Shown here: in pieces, positions 1-6,757 of the stretch
Layout: every line of letters begins with the position of its first letter
Position numbering within the stretch: position 1 is the stretch's first letter
NCBI GenBank assembly: GCA_045576895.1
Contig: JAZNHI010000065.1
Coordinates: forward strand, 1 to 15,408
Source: UBA3792 sp045576895
GTDB lineage: Bacteria > Bacillota > Clostridia > Christensenellales > CAG-138
Length of the DNA stretch: 15,408 bases
Direction: 5' to 3'
Notes under the pieces: generated by a model
The model's database searches: none
Told to the model about the DNA's origin: nothing
What the model saw: only the letters and a program-made list of their open reading frames with translations
Made by a program: the position numbers and the translations under genes

Positions 1-17
1 GATTTGTACAGTATCGT

Positions 18-1025
18 TCAGCTCCAGCTCTTCGGAACAAACAGGTGTTCGTACGTGCTGATCGCGTAGGTATCGCTCATGCCGGCGATGAAATCGGCAA
101 CTGCGCGTTCCTTGCCTTCCTCGGCAAGCGTATTCTGATACTCCCGATCCATAAGCTCCGGGTGCGCAAAGTAGTACTCATACAGCGCGCGAACAACGCC
201 TTTTGCTTTTCCCTCTTCGCTCTTGGCTATGGGATTGAAATAGACGCGCTCAAACATGAATTTGCGAAGGACCTTGAACTCCTCTGCGAATTCGGGCGAG
301 AAACGGATCTCCGGACTGTCAATGCTGTTTTCGATCACATTGATGATCAGACTGTTGATCCTTGTCGAATGCGTCGGTCCGAACAGTTCAATACAGGAGC
401 GCGGAAGGTCTTCTTCTGTCAGCACGCCCGCGCGCATAGCGTCGTCGATGTCATGGTTAATGTATGCAATTCGATCTGCAAGGGAAACGACCTTCCCTTC
501 GACCGTTGCCGGATGTCCGCTGCTCGTATGATTCACGATGCCGTCGCGAACTTCCCATGTGAGGTTCAGCCCCTTGCCGTCATATTCAAGCTTCTCCACA
601 ACGCGCAAGCTCTGCACATTGTGTTTGAATCCGCCTGGCAAAAGATCATTCAGCACTTCCTCCCCCGCATGACCGAACGGCGTATGGCCGAGATCGTGTC
701 CCATGGCGATCGCTTCCGCAAGGTCTTCGTTCAGTCGCAGCGCCCGCGCAATCGTCCGCGCAATCTGTGTGACCTCAAGTGTATGCGTCAGCCGCGTGCG
801 ATAATGGTCTCCTTTCGGCGCAAGGAACACTTGCGTTTTATGCTTCAATCTGCGAAAGGACTTGCTGTGCAGAATGCGGTCGCGATCCCGCACAAACTCT
901 GTCCTTACGGGACAAAGCGGCATCGGAACTTCACGTCCGCGCGTATTGACCGAAAGCGTTGCAAGCGGAGAAAGCATCTGCTTCTCCCATTCTTCACGCA
1001 TTTTTCGGACCGATCCTTTCTCCAT
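18..1025 (-). CDS. dgt: deoxyguanosinetriphosphate triphosphohydrolase-like protein (dGTPase, HD superfamily)
   Basis: Complete 335-residue protein of the dGTPase-like HD family, whose members hydrolyse dNTPs to deoxynucleoside plus triphosphate in the cytoplasm and so influence dNTP pools. The metal-binding HD signature is visible: His81 in RLTHTLEV, then His110-Asp111 in MGHDLGHTPFGH, and a later Asp in SLADRIAYINHD. The N-terminal segment RDRDRILHSKSFRRLKHKTQ is typical of the family, and the length fits the short bacterial class. The ATG at 1025 is preceded by GCGGAGGAAG at good spacing; the stop is TGA at 18-20. It lies downstream of the hydrogenase operon on the same strand but is separated by a terminator and has its own candidate -10, so it is probably a separate unit. 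In many Clostridia dgt precedes dnaG-rpoD; that lies beyond the window. The family call is firm, but substrate preference cannot be read from sequence. Confidence 0.93.
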   Translation of the reverse strand: MEKGSVRKMREEWEKQMLSPLATLSVNTRGREVPMPLCPVRTEFVRDRDRILHSKSFRRLKHKTQVFLAPKGDHYRTRLTHTLEVTQIARTIARALRLNEDLAEAIAMGHDLGHTPFGHAGEEVLNDLLPGGFKHNVQSLRVVEKLEYDGKGLNLTWEVRDGIVNHTSSGHPATVEGKVVSLADRIAYINHDIDDAMRAGVLTEEDLPRSCIELFGPTHSTRINSLIINVIENSIDSPEIRFSPEFAEEFKVLRKFMFERVYFNPIAKSEEGKAKGVVRALYEYYFAHPELMDREYQNTLAEEGKERAVADFIAGMSDTYAISTYEHLFVPKSWS

Positions 1026-1052
1026 ATCTTCCTCCGCGAAAAGTATTCTATA

Positions 1053-1058
1053 ATTATA
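1053..1058 (-). promoter_or_regulatory. candidate -10 element of dgt promoter
   Basis: The minus strand reads TATAAT here, giving a predicted start near 1046 and a leader of about 20 bases that contains the GGAGGA ribosome binding site. No good -35 hexamer lies at 16-18 bases; the upstream DNA is T-rich. The region between the hyd terminator and dgt is strongly AT-rich compared with the genes. Confidence 0.4.
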
Positions 1059-1138
1059 TACGCCAAAACTCCAAAAAATCCTTTTTTTCTTTTGAAAAAA
1101 ATAAAAAGATGTATTTCGGAACGGCTTTTTTGCACAGC

Positions 1139-1164
1139 AAAAGGCGGGAGATCGCTCTCCCGCC
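1139..1164 (-). terminator. intrinsic terminator of the hydrogenase operon
   Basis: A near-perfect hairpin: the 9-base arm 1143-1151 (GGCGGGAGA) pairs with 1156-1164 around a four-base loop. On the minus strand the stem is followed directly by TTTT (1139-1142). It lies 16 bases beyond the hydA stop codon and ends the ten-gene minus-strand operon. Confidence 0.85.
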
Positions 1165-1180
1165 CTCTGTGTCGTTTGGA

Positions 1181-2923
1181 TTACTTGTACAGACCGCGCT
1201 CGGTGTAGTGCGTGTGCAGAAGCTCGTGCGCCTTGTGGCTGTTCGGCTCGCCGAGATAGTCACGGTAGAGCGCCTGGACTTCGGGATTCTCGTGGCTCTT
1301 GCGGAGCGGCATATTGTCGTCCTCGCCATAGAGCGCTGCCGCGCGCTTTGCACGGAGATCCACGAAGTTCCGGATTGCACCGGGCTGGATCGGCTGACCG
1401 CCGCCGTTGACGCAGCCGCCGGGGCACGCCATGACTTCAACGAACTCATACTGCTTCTCGCCGCTCTTGATCATGTCAAGGAGCTTCGAAGCATTCTCAA
1501 GACCGCTGGTGACCGCAACGCGGACCTTGACTCCGTTGAGATCATATTCGGCTTCCTTGATCGCCGCGGTGCCGCGGACGTCGTGGAATTCGACCTTCTC
1601 AAGCGTCTTGCCGGTGACGACTTCGTAAGCAGTACGGAGTGCTGCTTCCATAACGCCGCCGGTTGCACCGAAGATGTGACCTGCGCCGGAAGCAACGCCG
1701 AGCATCGGATCACAGACCTCGTCGGGAAGATCCGCAAACTTGATGCCGGCACGACGGATCATGCGCGCAAGTTCACGCGTGGTGAGCGATACGTCGACGT
1801 CGGGTCTGCCGTCCTGACCGAGTTCAGGACGCTGCACCTCGAACTTCTTCGCGGTGCACGGCATGATGGAGACAACGAAGATCTTCTTCGGGTCGATGCC
1901 CATCTTCTCGGCATAGTAGGACTTGACGAGTGCGCCGAACATGCCCTGCGGCGATTTGCAGGTGCTGAGGTTCGGAATGAATTCCGGATAGTAGTGCTCG
2001 CAGAACTTGATCCAGCCGGGGCTGCAGCTCGTGATCAGCGGGAGTTTGCCGCCCTTGGTCAGACGACCGATGAGCTCTGTGCCTTCCTCCATGATCGTAA
2101 CGTCAGCTGCGTTGTCGACGTCGAACACCTTGTCGAAGCCGAGGCGGCGGAGCGCTGCGATCATCTTGCCTTCAACGTTGGTGCCGATCGGCATGTCGAA
2201 TTCTTCGCCGAGCTGTGCACGGACAGACGGTGCGGGACCGACGACCACATGCATTTCGGGATCGGAAAGCGCTTTCCAGACCTTTTCGGTATCGTCACGT
2301 TCGGTGAGCGCGCCGGTCGGGCAGACGCTGATGCACTGACCGCAGTTGACGCAGGACGTGGTTGCGAGCGGCAGATCGAATGCGCTTGCAATGTGGGTCT
2401 TGAAGCCGCGCTCGTTCGCACCGATGACGTTGCAGTGCTGGTTGTACTTGCAGACAGCAACGCAGCGACGGCAAAGGATGCACTTCGAGTTGTCGCGGAT
2501 GAGGTGGATCGCGGAATCGTCGATGTCCGGCTCGGTGGGTGCGCCGTCGAACTTATGCGCGTCGCAGCCGTATTCCTGAGAGAGAGCCTGCAGTTCGCAC
2601 TTGCCGCTTCTGACGCAGCTCAGGCAGTCCATACGGTGGTTCGAAAGCATCAGCTCGAGGGTCATCTTGCGGGATGCACGGAGCGCGGGCGTATTCGTCT
2701 GCACTTCCATACCTTCGGCGACCTGCATCAAGCACGCGACGGGGTTAGAGCGCGCGCCTTTGACTTCGACAACGCACATACGGCATGCGCCGATTGCGTT
2801 GATGTTCTTCATGTAGCAAAGGGTCGGAATACGGATGCCGGCAAGCTCCGCCGCTTCCAGAATCGTGGAATTTGCGGGGACTTCGATCTCCATTCCGTTG
2901 ATTTTCATTTTAACTGTATCCAT
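1181..2923 (-). CDS. hydA: NADH-dependent [FeFe]-hydrogenase catalytic subunit HydA
   Basis: A 580-residue HndD/HydA-type [FeFe]-hydrogenase. Domains in order: [2Fe-2S] plant-type ferredoxin (C36, C47, C50, C64); His-Cys [4Fe-4S] (H96, C100, C103, C109); two [4Fe-4S] clusters (C148/151/154/158 and C191/194/197/201); H-cluster domain with L1 TSCSPGW (298-304), L2 MPCTAKKFE (C356) and L3 ACPGGCVNGGGQP (C500, C504); and a C-terminal small-subunit-like tail. It reduces protons to H2, with HydB and HydC linking it to NADH and probably ferredoxin (electron bifurcation). Numbering runs one ahead of Clostridium pasteurianum CpI, so proton-path residues E280, E283, S320 and C300 are conserved. Oddly, Ser301 falls where CpI has cubane ligand Cys300. 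The start is supported by AAGGAGGGCGACC before the ATG, located in the 11-base gap after hydB. Last gene of the operon. Confidence 0.96.
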   Translation of the reverse strand: MDTVKMKINGMEIEVPANSTILEAAELAGIRIPTLCYMKNINAIGACRMCVVEVKGARSNPVACLMQVAEGMEVQTNTPALRASRKMTLELMLSNHRMDCLSCVRSGKCELQALSQEYGCDAHKFDGAPTEPDIDDSAIHLIRDNSKCILCRRCVAVCKYNQHCNVIGANERGFKTHIASAFDLPLATTSCVNCGQCISVCPTGALTERDDTEKVWKALSDPEMHVVVGPAPSVRAQLGEEFDMPIGTNVEGKMIAALRRLGFDKVFDVDNAADVTIMEEGTELIGRLTKGGKLPLITSCSPGWIKFCEHYYPEFIPNLSTCKSPQGMFGALVKSYYAEKMGIDPKKIFVVSIMPCTAKKFEVQRPELGQDGRPDVDVSLTTRELARMIRRAGIKFADLPDEVCDPMLGVASGAGHIFGATGGVMEAALRTAYEVVTGKTLEKVEFHDVRGTAAIKEAEYDLNGVKVRVAVTSGLENASKLLDMIKSGEKQYEFVEVMACPGGCVNGGGQPIQPGAIRNFVDLRAKRAAALYGEDDNMPLRKSHENPEVQALYRDYLGEPNSHKAHELLHTHYTERGLYK

Positions 2924-2934
2924 GGTCGCCCTCC

Positions 2935-4728
2935 TTATTTCTTGATGATGGCCGAGAACTTACAGCCTTCCATGCAGGCGCCGCACTTGATGCACTTCGA
3001 CTGGTCGATGACATGCGGTTCCTTGACCTTGCCCGTGATCGCTCCTGCGGGGCACTTGCGTGCGCAGAGCGTGCAGCCGCGGCACTTGTCGGGCTGGATC
3101 TCATAGTGCATGAGATTCTTGCAGACGCCCGCCGGGCAGCGCTTTTCGACGACATGCGCTTCATACTCGTCGCGGAAATACTTCAGCGTACTGAGAACCG
3201 GGTTCGGAGCCGTCTGACCGAGTGCGCACATTGCGTTTGCCTTGATGTACTTGCAGAGCTCTTCCATCTTGTCGAGGTCTTCAAGCGTGCCGTTGCCGGA
3301 TGTGATCTTGTCGAGCATCTCGAGAAGACGTCTTGTGCCGATGCGGCACGGCGTGCACTTGCCGCAGCTCTCGTCGACCGTGAAGTCGAGGAAGAAGCGG
3401 GCAACGTCGACCATGCAGGTCGTTTCGTCCATGACGATCATACCGCCGGAACCCATGATGGCGCCGATCTTGGTCAGGTTGTCATAGTCGATCGGGAGAT
3501 CCAGGAACTCTGCCGGGATGCAGCCGCCGGACGGACCGCCGGTCTGAACTGCCTTGAACTTCTTGCCGTTCGGGATGCCGCCGCCGATGTCATAGATGAT
3601 CTCGCGGAGCGTCGTGCCCATCGGGATCTCAACAAGACCGGTGTTGACGATCTTGCCGCCGAGTGCGAAGACCTTGGTGCCCTTGGAGCGCTCGGTACCC
3701 ATGGAAGCGAACCACTCCGCGCCCTTCAAGATGATCTGCGGGATGTTCGCGAGCGTTTCGACATTGTTGATGATGGTCGGCTGACCGAACAGACCCTTGT
3801 TCGCCGGGAACGGGGGCTTGTTTCTCGGCTCGCCGCGGTTGCCCTCGATGGAGGTCAAAAGTGCGGTTTCTTCGCCGCAGACGAATGCGCCTGCGCCGAG
3901 ACGTACTTCGATATCGAAGTCGAAGCCGGTGCCGAAGATGTCCTTACCGAGCAGGTTGTATTCACGTGCCTGTCCGATTGCGATCTCCAAACGCTTGACC
4001 GCGATCGGGTACTCTGCACGGACGTAGATGAAGCCCTTGTTTGCGCCGATCGCATAACCCGCGATCGCCATCGCTTCGAGGACCGCATGCGGGTCGCCTT
4101 CGAGGACGGAACGGTCCATGAACGCGCCGGGGTCGCCCTCGTCCGCGTTGCAGACGACGTACTTCTGCGGAACCTTATTTCTTGCTGCGAAGTCCCACTT
4201 CATGCCGGTCGGGAAGCCTGCGCCGCCTCTGCCGCGAAGACCGGAATCCTTCATAACCTGGATAACTTCTTCCGGCGTCATTTCGGTAAGAACTTTGCCG
4301 AGTGCGGCATAACCGTCCATCGCGATATACTCGTCGATCTGTTCCGGGTTGATGACGCCGCAGTTGCGAAGCGCAACACGCATCTGCGTCTTATAGAAGC
4401 CGGTTTCCTGCAGCGACGGGACCTCGACCTTTTCTTCGCCTTCGGTCTCGCGATACACGAGACGATCGACGACACGGCCCTTCAGAAAATGTTCCGAAAC
4501 GATCTCGGGAACATCCTCGAGCTTTACGCGGCTGTAGAACGTGCCCTCCGGGTACACGATCATAACCGGGCCCAATGCGCAAAGGCCGAAGCAGCCTGTG
4601 CGTACGACCTTGATTTCATCTGCAAGGCCGTTCAATGCGATCTGTTCTTCCAGTGCATCAGCGATTTTGACGCTGCCGGAAGAGGTACACCCCGTACCGC
4701 CGCAAATCAAAACATGCGTACGAATCAT
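2935..4728 (-). CDS. hydB: NADH-binding flavoprotein subunit HydB of the [FeFe]-hydrogenase (NuoF-like)
   Basis: A 597-residue NuoF/HydB protein. Residues 1-90 form a thioredoxin-like [2Fe-2S] domain (C9, C14, C46, C50). Next comes the FMN/NADH-binding NuoF core with GLRGRGGAGFPTGMKW (about 164-178) and an SLBB-like segment. The NuoF [4Fe-4S] motif has C455, C458, C461 and C501. The C-terminal two-cluster ferredoxin has C549/552/555/559 and C579/582/585/589. It oxidises or reduces NADH at FMN and passes electrons to HydA; HydB is where bifurcation is thought to occur in the Thermotoga enzyme. An extra cysteine pair, C531 and C536, lies before the ferredoxin domain; I recall a zinc site in this region of Thermotoga HydB but cannot confirm the match. 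The ATG is preceded by GGAGGAAATACAG, which overlaps the end of the upstream ferredoxin gene. Confidence 0.96.
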   Translation of the reverse strand: MIRTHVLICGGTGCTSSGSVKIADALEEQIALNGLADEIKVVRTGCFGLCALGPVMIVYPEGTFYSRVKLEDVPEIVSEHFLKGRVVDRLVYRETEGEEKVEVPSLQETGFYKTQMRVALRNCGVINPEQIDEYIAMDGYAALGKVLTEMTPEEVIQVMKDSGLRGRGGAGFPTGMKWDFAARNKVPQKYVVCNADEGDPGAFMDRSVLEGDPHAVLEAMAIAGYAIGANKGFIYVRAEYPIAVKRLEIAIGQAREYNLLGKDIFGTGFDFDIEVRLGAGAFVCGEETALLTSIEGNRGEPRNKPPFPANKGLFGQPTIINNVETLANIPQIILKGAEWFASMGTERSKGTKVFALGGKIVNTGLVEIPMGTTLREIIYDIGGGIPNGKKFKAVQTGGPSGGCIPAEFLDLPIDYDNLTKIGAIMGSGGMIVMDETTCMVDVARFFLDFTVDESCGKCTPCRIGTRRLLEMLDKITSGNGTLEDLDKMEELCKYIKANAMCALGQTAPNPVLSTLKYFRDEYEAHVVEKRCPAGVCKNLMHYEIQPDKCRGCTLCARKCPAGAITGKVKEPHVIDQSKCIKCGACMEGCKFSAIIKK

Positions 4729-4743
4729 TCTGTATTTCCTCCG

Positions 4744-5115
4744 TTAACCTTCCACCGCACCGATGGTATATTTTGTGACGGGCTTGCCCCCGACCAAATG
4801 CTCTTTGATGATTTCGGGAACCATTTCGGGCTTGACCTTCACATAGGTCACACGTTCCTTATCCCCTTCAAAAACCTCAACGATCGGCTCAAAGCGGCAC
4901 ATGCCGATACAACCGGTCTGGGTGACGGTCACGCGGTCACCGAGATTCTGTTCCGCAACCTGTTCCACAAAGGCGTTCAGAACGGGGCGTGCGCCGGCCG
5001 CAATACCGCAGGTCGCCATACCGACGACAACACGGATCTCACCGGTTCCTTCCCGCAGCGCGACTTTGTTTTTCATTCTGTCACGAATCTGTGCAAGTTC
5101 TGCCAATGTTTTCAT
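4744..5115 (-). CDS. thioredoxin-fold (2Fe-2S) ferredoxin-like protein of the hydrogenase operon
   Basis: A 123-residue protein resembling the C-terminal half of NuoE/HydC and the N-terminal domain of HydB. Its start TLAELAQIRDRMKNK is predicted helical, followed by a beta strand ending in MATCGIAAGA and the second motif TGCIGMC. Only three cysteines are present (C36, C69, C73). The position where HydB has a fourth ligand (Cys14 in CGGTGC) is Gly/Ala here. It could carry a [2Fe-2S] cluster with a non-cysteine ligand, or act as a scaffold or carrier. It sits 15 bases before hydB and 34 bases after the ATPase gene, with AAAGGATC before its ATG. Proteins of this type are common companions of hydAB in anaerobes; the precise role here is unknown. 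It may be an exchangeable electron-input module. Confidence 0.85.
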   Translation of the reverse strand: MKTLAELAQIRDRMKNKVALREGTGEIRVVVGMATCGIAAGARPVLNAFVEQVAEQNLGDRVTVTQTGCIGMCRFEPIVEVFEGDKERVTYVKVKPEMVPEIIKEHLVGGKPVTKYTIGAVEG

Positions 5116-5149
5116 GTGTTTGATCCTTTCATTTCAATTATTTTAAGTA

Positions 5150-5707
5150 TCATGAAGCCTCAGAAGCATACTGCTCCGTCAGCATATCCCGGATCCAAGC
5201 GAGGACTTCGTATTCGTCAAGCGGTACGTCGTCCCCGAGTACCTGCCGGATCTCGCGCGTATCGAGTTCGACCGTGCGGTCCGGCAATGTATGCCTGAAA
5301 AGAAAATCCGTTTTGGCGCTTCCGCGTATCAGCAGCGTGATCGTGGAAACCACGTCGCCGAGCGGCGTAAAGTCAAGGTGCGTCTTATCGAATGTAGCCG
5401 ATATTTCCGTTCCGCAATGCTCCGGATCGACCGAACGTTCCGTCGAAGCGATCGAAAGCGTTCCCCCCGTCTGCTCTGCGGCAAGCTTCAGCAGCGGGAT
5501 TCCCATGCCGACCTTGCGCGTGGTGCGCGTTGTGGAGAACGGATCGACGACCGTTTTCAGGAAAGCCTCCGACATCCCGTATCCGTTGTCACGGATCGTG
5601 AGCTTCAGAGAAGTGTCCGTCTCGTCGATCAGGATCTCTATCAGGGATGCTTCCGCACGGATCGAGTTCTGCGCGATATCGAGAATGTTCAGACTGAGCT
5701 CCTTCAC
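5150..5707 (-). CDS. orphan HATPase-domain protein (histidine-kinase-type ATPase fold) in the hyd operon
   Basis: A 185-residue protein starting at GTG (5707), preceded by GGGAGGGAACGCT. The reading frame stays open for 89 codons upstream, but that part overlaps the PHP gene and looks like a shadow. The Bergerat ATP-binding fold is clear: N-box NILDIAQNSIRAEA (Asn14), G1 box RDNGYGM (Asp40, Gly42, Gly44), the F-box-like DPFSTTRTTRK and G2 box VGMGIPLL. There is no upstream DHp helix with a phosphorylatable His, no sensor domain and no membrane segment, so it is not a complete histidine kinase. The C-terminal about 80 residues include DVVSTITLLIRG and are of unknown fold. The GTG overlaps the PHP stop as GTGA, so translation is probably coupled. 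Such orphan ATPases recur in hydrogenase operons (sometimes called HydD); I infer a protein kinase or ATP-sensing switch role. Confidence 0.85.
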   Translation of the reverse strand: MKELSLNILDIAQNSIRAEASLIEILIDETDTSLKLTIRDNGYGMSEAFLKTVVDPFSTTRTTRKVGMGIPLLKLAAEQTGGTLSIASTERSVDPEHCGTEISATFDKTHLDFTPLGDVVSTITLLIRGSAKTDFLFRHTLPDRTVELDTREIRQVLGDDVPLDEYEVLAWIRDMLTEQYASEAS

Positions 5708-6423
5708 AGCGTTCCCTCCCGCAGTTTGCAAAACAGTGCATGCCGTACAGTTTCCGGATCGGTCGCATCGGTATCCAGCGTCAGCGTTCCGCCCGCTTCC
5801 CCGATTTCCCAAAGCCGGTGTGCGTCCGAACAGACCACGATCGTTCTTCCTTCCGCAAGCTGCGCGTTCTCGCGATCCCGCAGTTCTGCGATGCGAAAAA
5901 CGGGTTCCGGCGGAAACGAACCGAGCACAGCGAGCAATCCGTTCGCGTCGCGGTCGATGTGCGCCGGCCAGCATACGCCGTTGTATGCTTTGACCAGATC
6001 GGCTGCCGAAGAAAGATCCAGATCCGTCGCAACGGGCAGGAAATACGGATCCTCTCCGATCTTTTCGTCCCGTTCGTTCAGGATCGGCTGTTCGCCGAAG
6101 ATCTCAACGCGGTTCTTGATCTTCATCCGATGTTCTTTGACCTCCTGTCCGAAAGCGAGCGCTTCCGAAAGCGCTTCAAAGATGCAAAGCAGATGAATAT
6201 CCTCCGCCGTGGTCAGCTCCATCCCTGCAATCGGCACAATCCCGTATTCCTCGCAAGCCACGAAAAACGCCGGACAGTTGTCGACCGTATTGTGGTCGGT
6301 CAGCGCAACGATGCCGAGTTCGTTCAGATGCGCCATTCCCGCAATGTTGCAGGGCGTCATATCCATGTCTCCGCAGGGAGACAGGCATGAATGCAGATGC
6401 AGATCGTACGAAACCGTCCTCAT
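5704..6423 (-). CDS. PHP-domain metal-dependent phosphoesterase-like protein
   Basis: A 239-residue PHP (polymerase and histidinol phosphatase) domain protein. Metal-binding motifs are all visible: DLHLHSCLSPCGD (His9, His11), TDHN (Asp43, His44), GMELTT (Glu69), DIHLLCIF (His77), WPAHIDRD, and CSDAH near the C terminus. PHP proteins hydrolyse phosphomonoesters or phosphodiesters, often of nucleotides, using a three-metal centre. I place the start at the ATG at 6423, which overlaps the upstream stop as ATGA; nine further codons upstream are open but lie inside the previous gene. The gene overlaps the next one as GTGA. Co-location with two DRTGG proteins and two ATPases in a hydrogenase operon suggests a regulatory phosphatase or nucleotide hydrolase. 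The substrate is unknown. Confidence 0.88.
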   Translation of the reverse strand: MRTVSYDLHLHSCLSPCGDMDMTPCNIAGMAHLNELGIVALTDHNTVDNCPAFFVACEEYGIVPIAGMELTTAEDIHLLCIFEALSEALAFGQEVKEHRMKIKNRVEIFGEQPILNERDEKIGEDPYFLPVATDLDLSSAADLVKAYNGVCWPAHIDRDANGLLAVLGSFPPEPVFRIAELRDRENAQLAEGRTIVVCSDAHRLWEIGEAGGTLTLDTDATDPETVRHALFCKLREGTL

Positions 6424-6749
6424 CTGAGCAATGCGCCTACTTCGACGCATACCTCAAATGTGGATTTTTCGGTGAGCAGCAGATTCAGCCCGTGCGTTCT
6501 TGCCGCTTTCACGGCGTTTTCGTCCGGGCGAACGCCTTCCGAAAACACGATGCAGGCGCAGTCCGTCAACTGTCCGACCGCGGCAACATTCACGTTCGAC
6601 ATGATGGTAACCCAACAGTCGCCGCTTTCGGCACGTCCCATGACCCAGCTCAGAAGATCCCCTGCATATCCGCCGGTGATCTCACGATCGCCCTCGGACA
6701 GCAGAAAAGGTTCATAACCGGTTTTTTCGATCAGATCGTTTACCGTCAT
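6420..6749 (-). CDS. DRTGG-domain protein, second copy in the hyd operon
   Basis: A 109-residue single-domain protein from ATG 6749. The first residues MTVNDLIEKTGYEPF parallel the first copy (MTIREIAERINAVVY), and the central GGYAGDLLSWVMGRA and IMSNVNVAAVGQLTD match the DRTGG layout. DRTGG domains occur in phosphotransacetylase and in CBS-DRTGG pyrophosphatases, where they are thought to have a ligand-binding or regulatory role. The diagnostic segment is more divergent than in the first copy. A GTG at 6761, overlapping the HydS-like stop as GTGA, is an alternative start adding four residues (MRKR); the GAGAAAG before the ATG is a weak ribosome site, so the choice is open. Its stop overlaps the PHP start as ATGA. 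No catalytic residues are evident. Confidence 0.82.
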   Translation of the reverse strand: MTVNDLIEKTGYEPFLLSEGDREITGGYAGDLLSWVMGRAESGDCWVTIMSNVNVAAVGQLTDCACIVFSEGVRPDENAVKAARTHGLNLLLTEKSTFEVCVEVGALLR

Positions 6750-6757
6750 ACGCTTTC

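Noticed and set aside
45..1208. 387-codon plus-strand frame over dgt
   Set aside because: Antisense of a clear dGTPase gene and crosses its promoter and the hyd terminator; no family features.
959..3106. Long open frame of 715 codons on the plus strand opposite hydA
   Set aside because: It mirrors hydA in the antisense frame, has a composition typical of a codon shadow, no recognisable domain and no ribosome site tied to a plausible start.
3013..5298. Long open frame of 761 codons on the plus strand opposite hydB
   Set aside because: Antisense shadow of hydB and the ferredoxin gene; rich in Arg, Asp, Ala and His without domain pattern, and it runs across several real gene borders.
5708..5974. 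N-terminal 89-codon extension of the orphan HATPase
   Set aside because: It overlaps the PHP gene completely, is Arg/Gly-rich shadow sequence, and the GTG at 5707 has a good ribosome site and begins the conserved domain.
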